DNA of 6,889 nt, taken from JACQWR01 sp964614365. Lineage in GTDB: Bacteria > Desulfobacterota > Syntrophia > Syntrophales > JACQWR01. Location: the NCBI GenBank assembly GCA_964614365.1, contig CAZTLA010000168.1, positions 1 to 6,889 on the forward strand. Direction: 5' to 3'. The notes beneath the pieces were generated by a model. It did no database searches. It was given only the letters and a program-made list of their open reading frames with translations, and was not told where the DNA came from. Positions 6,817-6,889 of this stretch are shown here, piece after piece. Both the position numbers and the translations under genes were made by a program. How positions within the stretch are numbered: position 1 is the first letter of the stretch; the number at the start of each line of letters is the position of its first letter.

Positions 6817-6889
6817 ATGGCAAAGATTCTTATCGTTGATGATGACCAAAGTATGCGAGAATTTTTAGAGATACTGTTCAGCCGTGAAG
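6817..6889 (+). CDS. Response regulator, PilR/NtrC-like, first 24 residues only
   Basis: Only the N-terminus of a receiver domain is present before the window ends. It begins MAKILIVDDDQSMREFLEIL, with the hydrophobic first beta strand followed by the acidic cluster Asp8-Asp9-Asp10 that binds magnesium in receiver domains. The phosphorylated aspartate, expected near residue 53, is outside the window. The SMREFLEI stretch is characteristic of PilR and related NtrC-family sigma-54 activators, but the output domain cannot be seen. A strong ribosome binding site, GGGAGAAGG at 6805-6813, lies just upstream of the ATG. It follows the sensor kinase by 90 bp on the same strand, so it is almost certainly the partner regulator that receives the phosphate from that kinase. 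Receiver identity is confident; PilR identity is tentative. Confidence 0.85.
   Translation, partial: MAKILIVDDDQSMREFLEILFSRE

Overview
This is an ordinary-looking, gene-dense chromosomal segment of roughly balanced base composition. It probably comes from a deltaproteobacterium-type organism (Desulfobacterota, for example a Syntrophus/Geobacter-like lineage). That placement is an inference: the adjacent hisS and aspS, the cysteine-rich insertion in the histidyl-tRNA synthetase, a full-length ComEC with its Rec2 nuclease-like domain, and a PilS-like kinase with an 'EVFFPDPGSP' N-terminus followed by a regulator beginning like PilR all fit such bacteria, but none proves it. I see no mobile element, CRISPR array, tRNA/rRNA gene or obvious foreign island.

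Layout. The left two thirds read on the minus strand, in transcription order comEC (4951 to 2441), hisS (2306 to 1026) and aspS (1033 to beyond base 1). hisS and aspS overlap by 8 bp and are clearly co-transcribed. comEC lies 134 bp upstream of hisS, and that gap holds an imperfect inverted repeat but no convincing terminator. The right third reads on the plus strand: a membrane-bound PAS sensor histidine kinase (5026 to 6726), a 90-bp gap with a possible stem-loop, and the first 24 codons of a response regulator (6817 to the window end). The two blocks diverge from a gap of about 60-75 bp whose candidate -10 boxes overlap on opposite strands. No stretch of more than 300 bp is without a gene.

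How the genes work together. HisRS and AspRS charge tRNAs. The AspRS carries the residues associated with a non-discriminating enzyme, so the cell may make Asn-tRNA(Asn) through a GatCAB amidotransferase. ComEC is the inner-membrane channel that carries single-stranded DNA into the cytoplasm during natural transformation. The kinase and regulator resemble PilS-PilR, which control type IV pilin expression in other bacteria, and type IV pili usually capture the DNA that ComEC imports. The shared intergenic region may therefore link the DNA-uptake channel with pilus regulation, although the sequence shows only adjacency.

I did not find a clearly novel biological system. The observations most worth a second look are the AspRS specificity residues, the overlapping divergent promoter, the choice of a TTG start for the kinase, and two inverted repeats in untranslated gaps.
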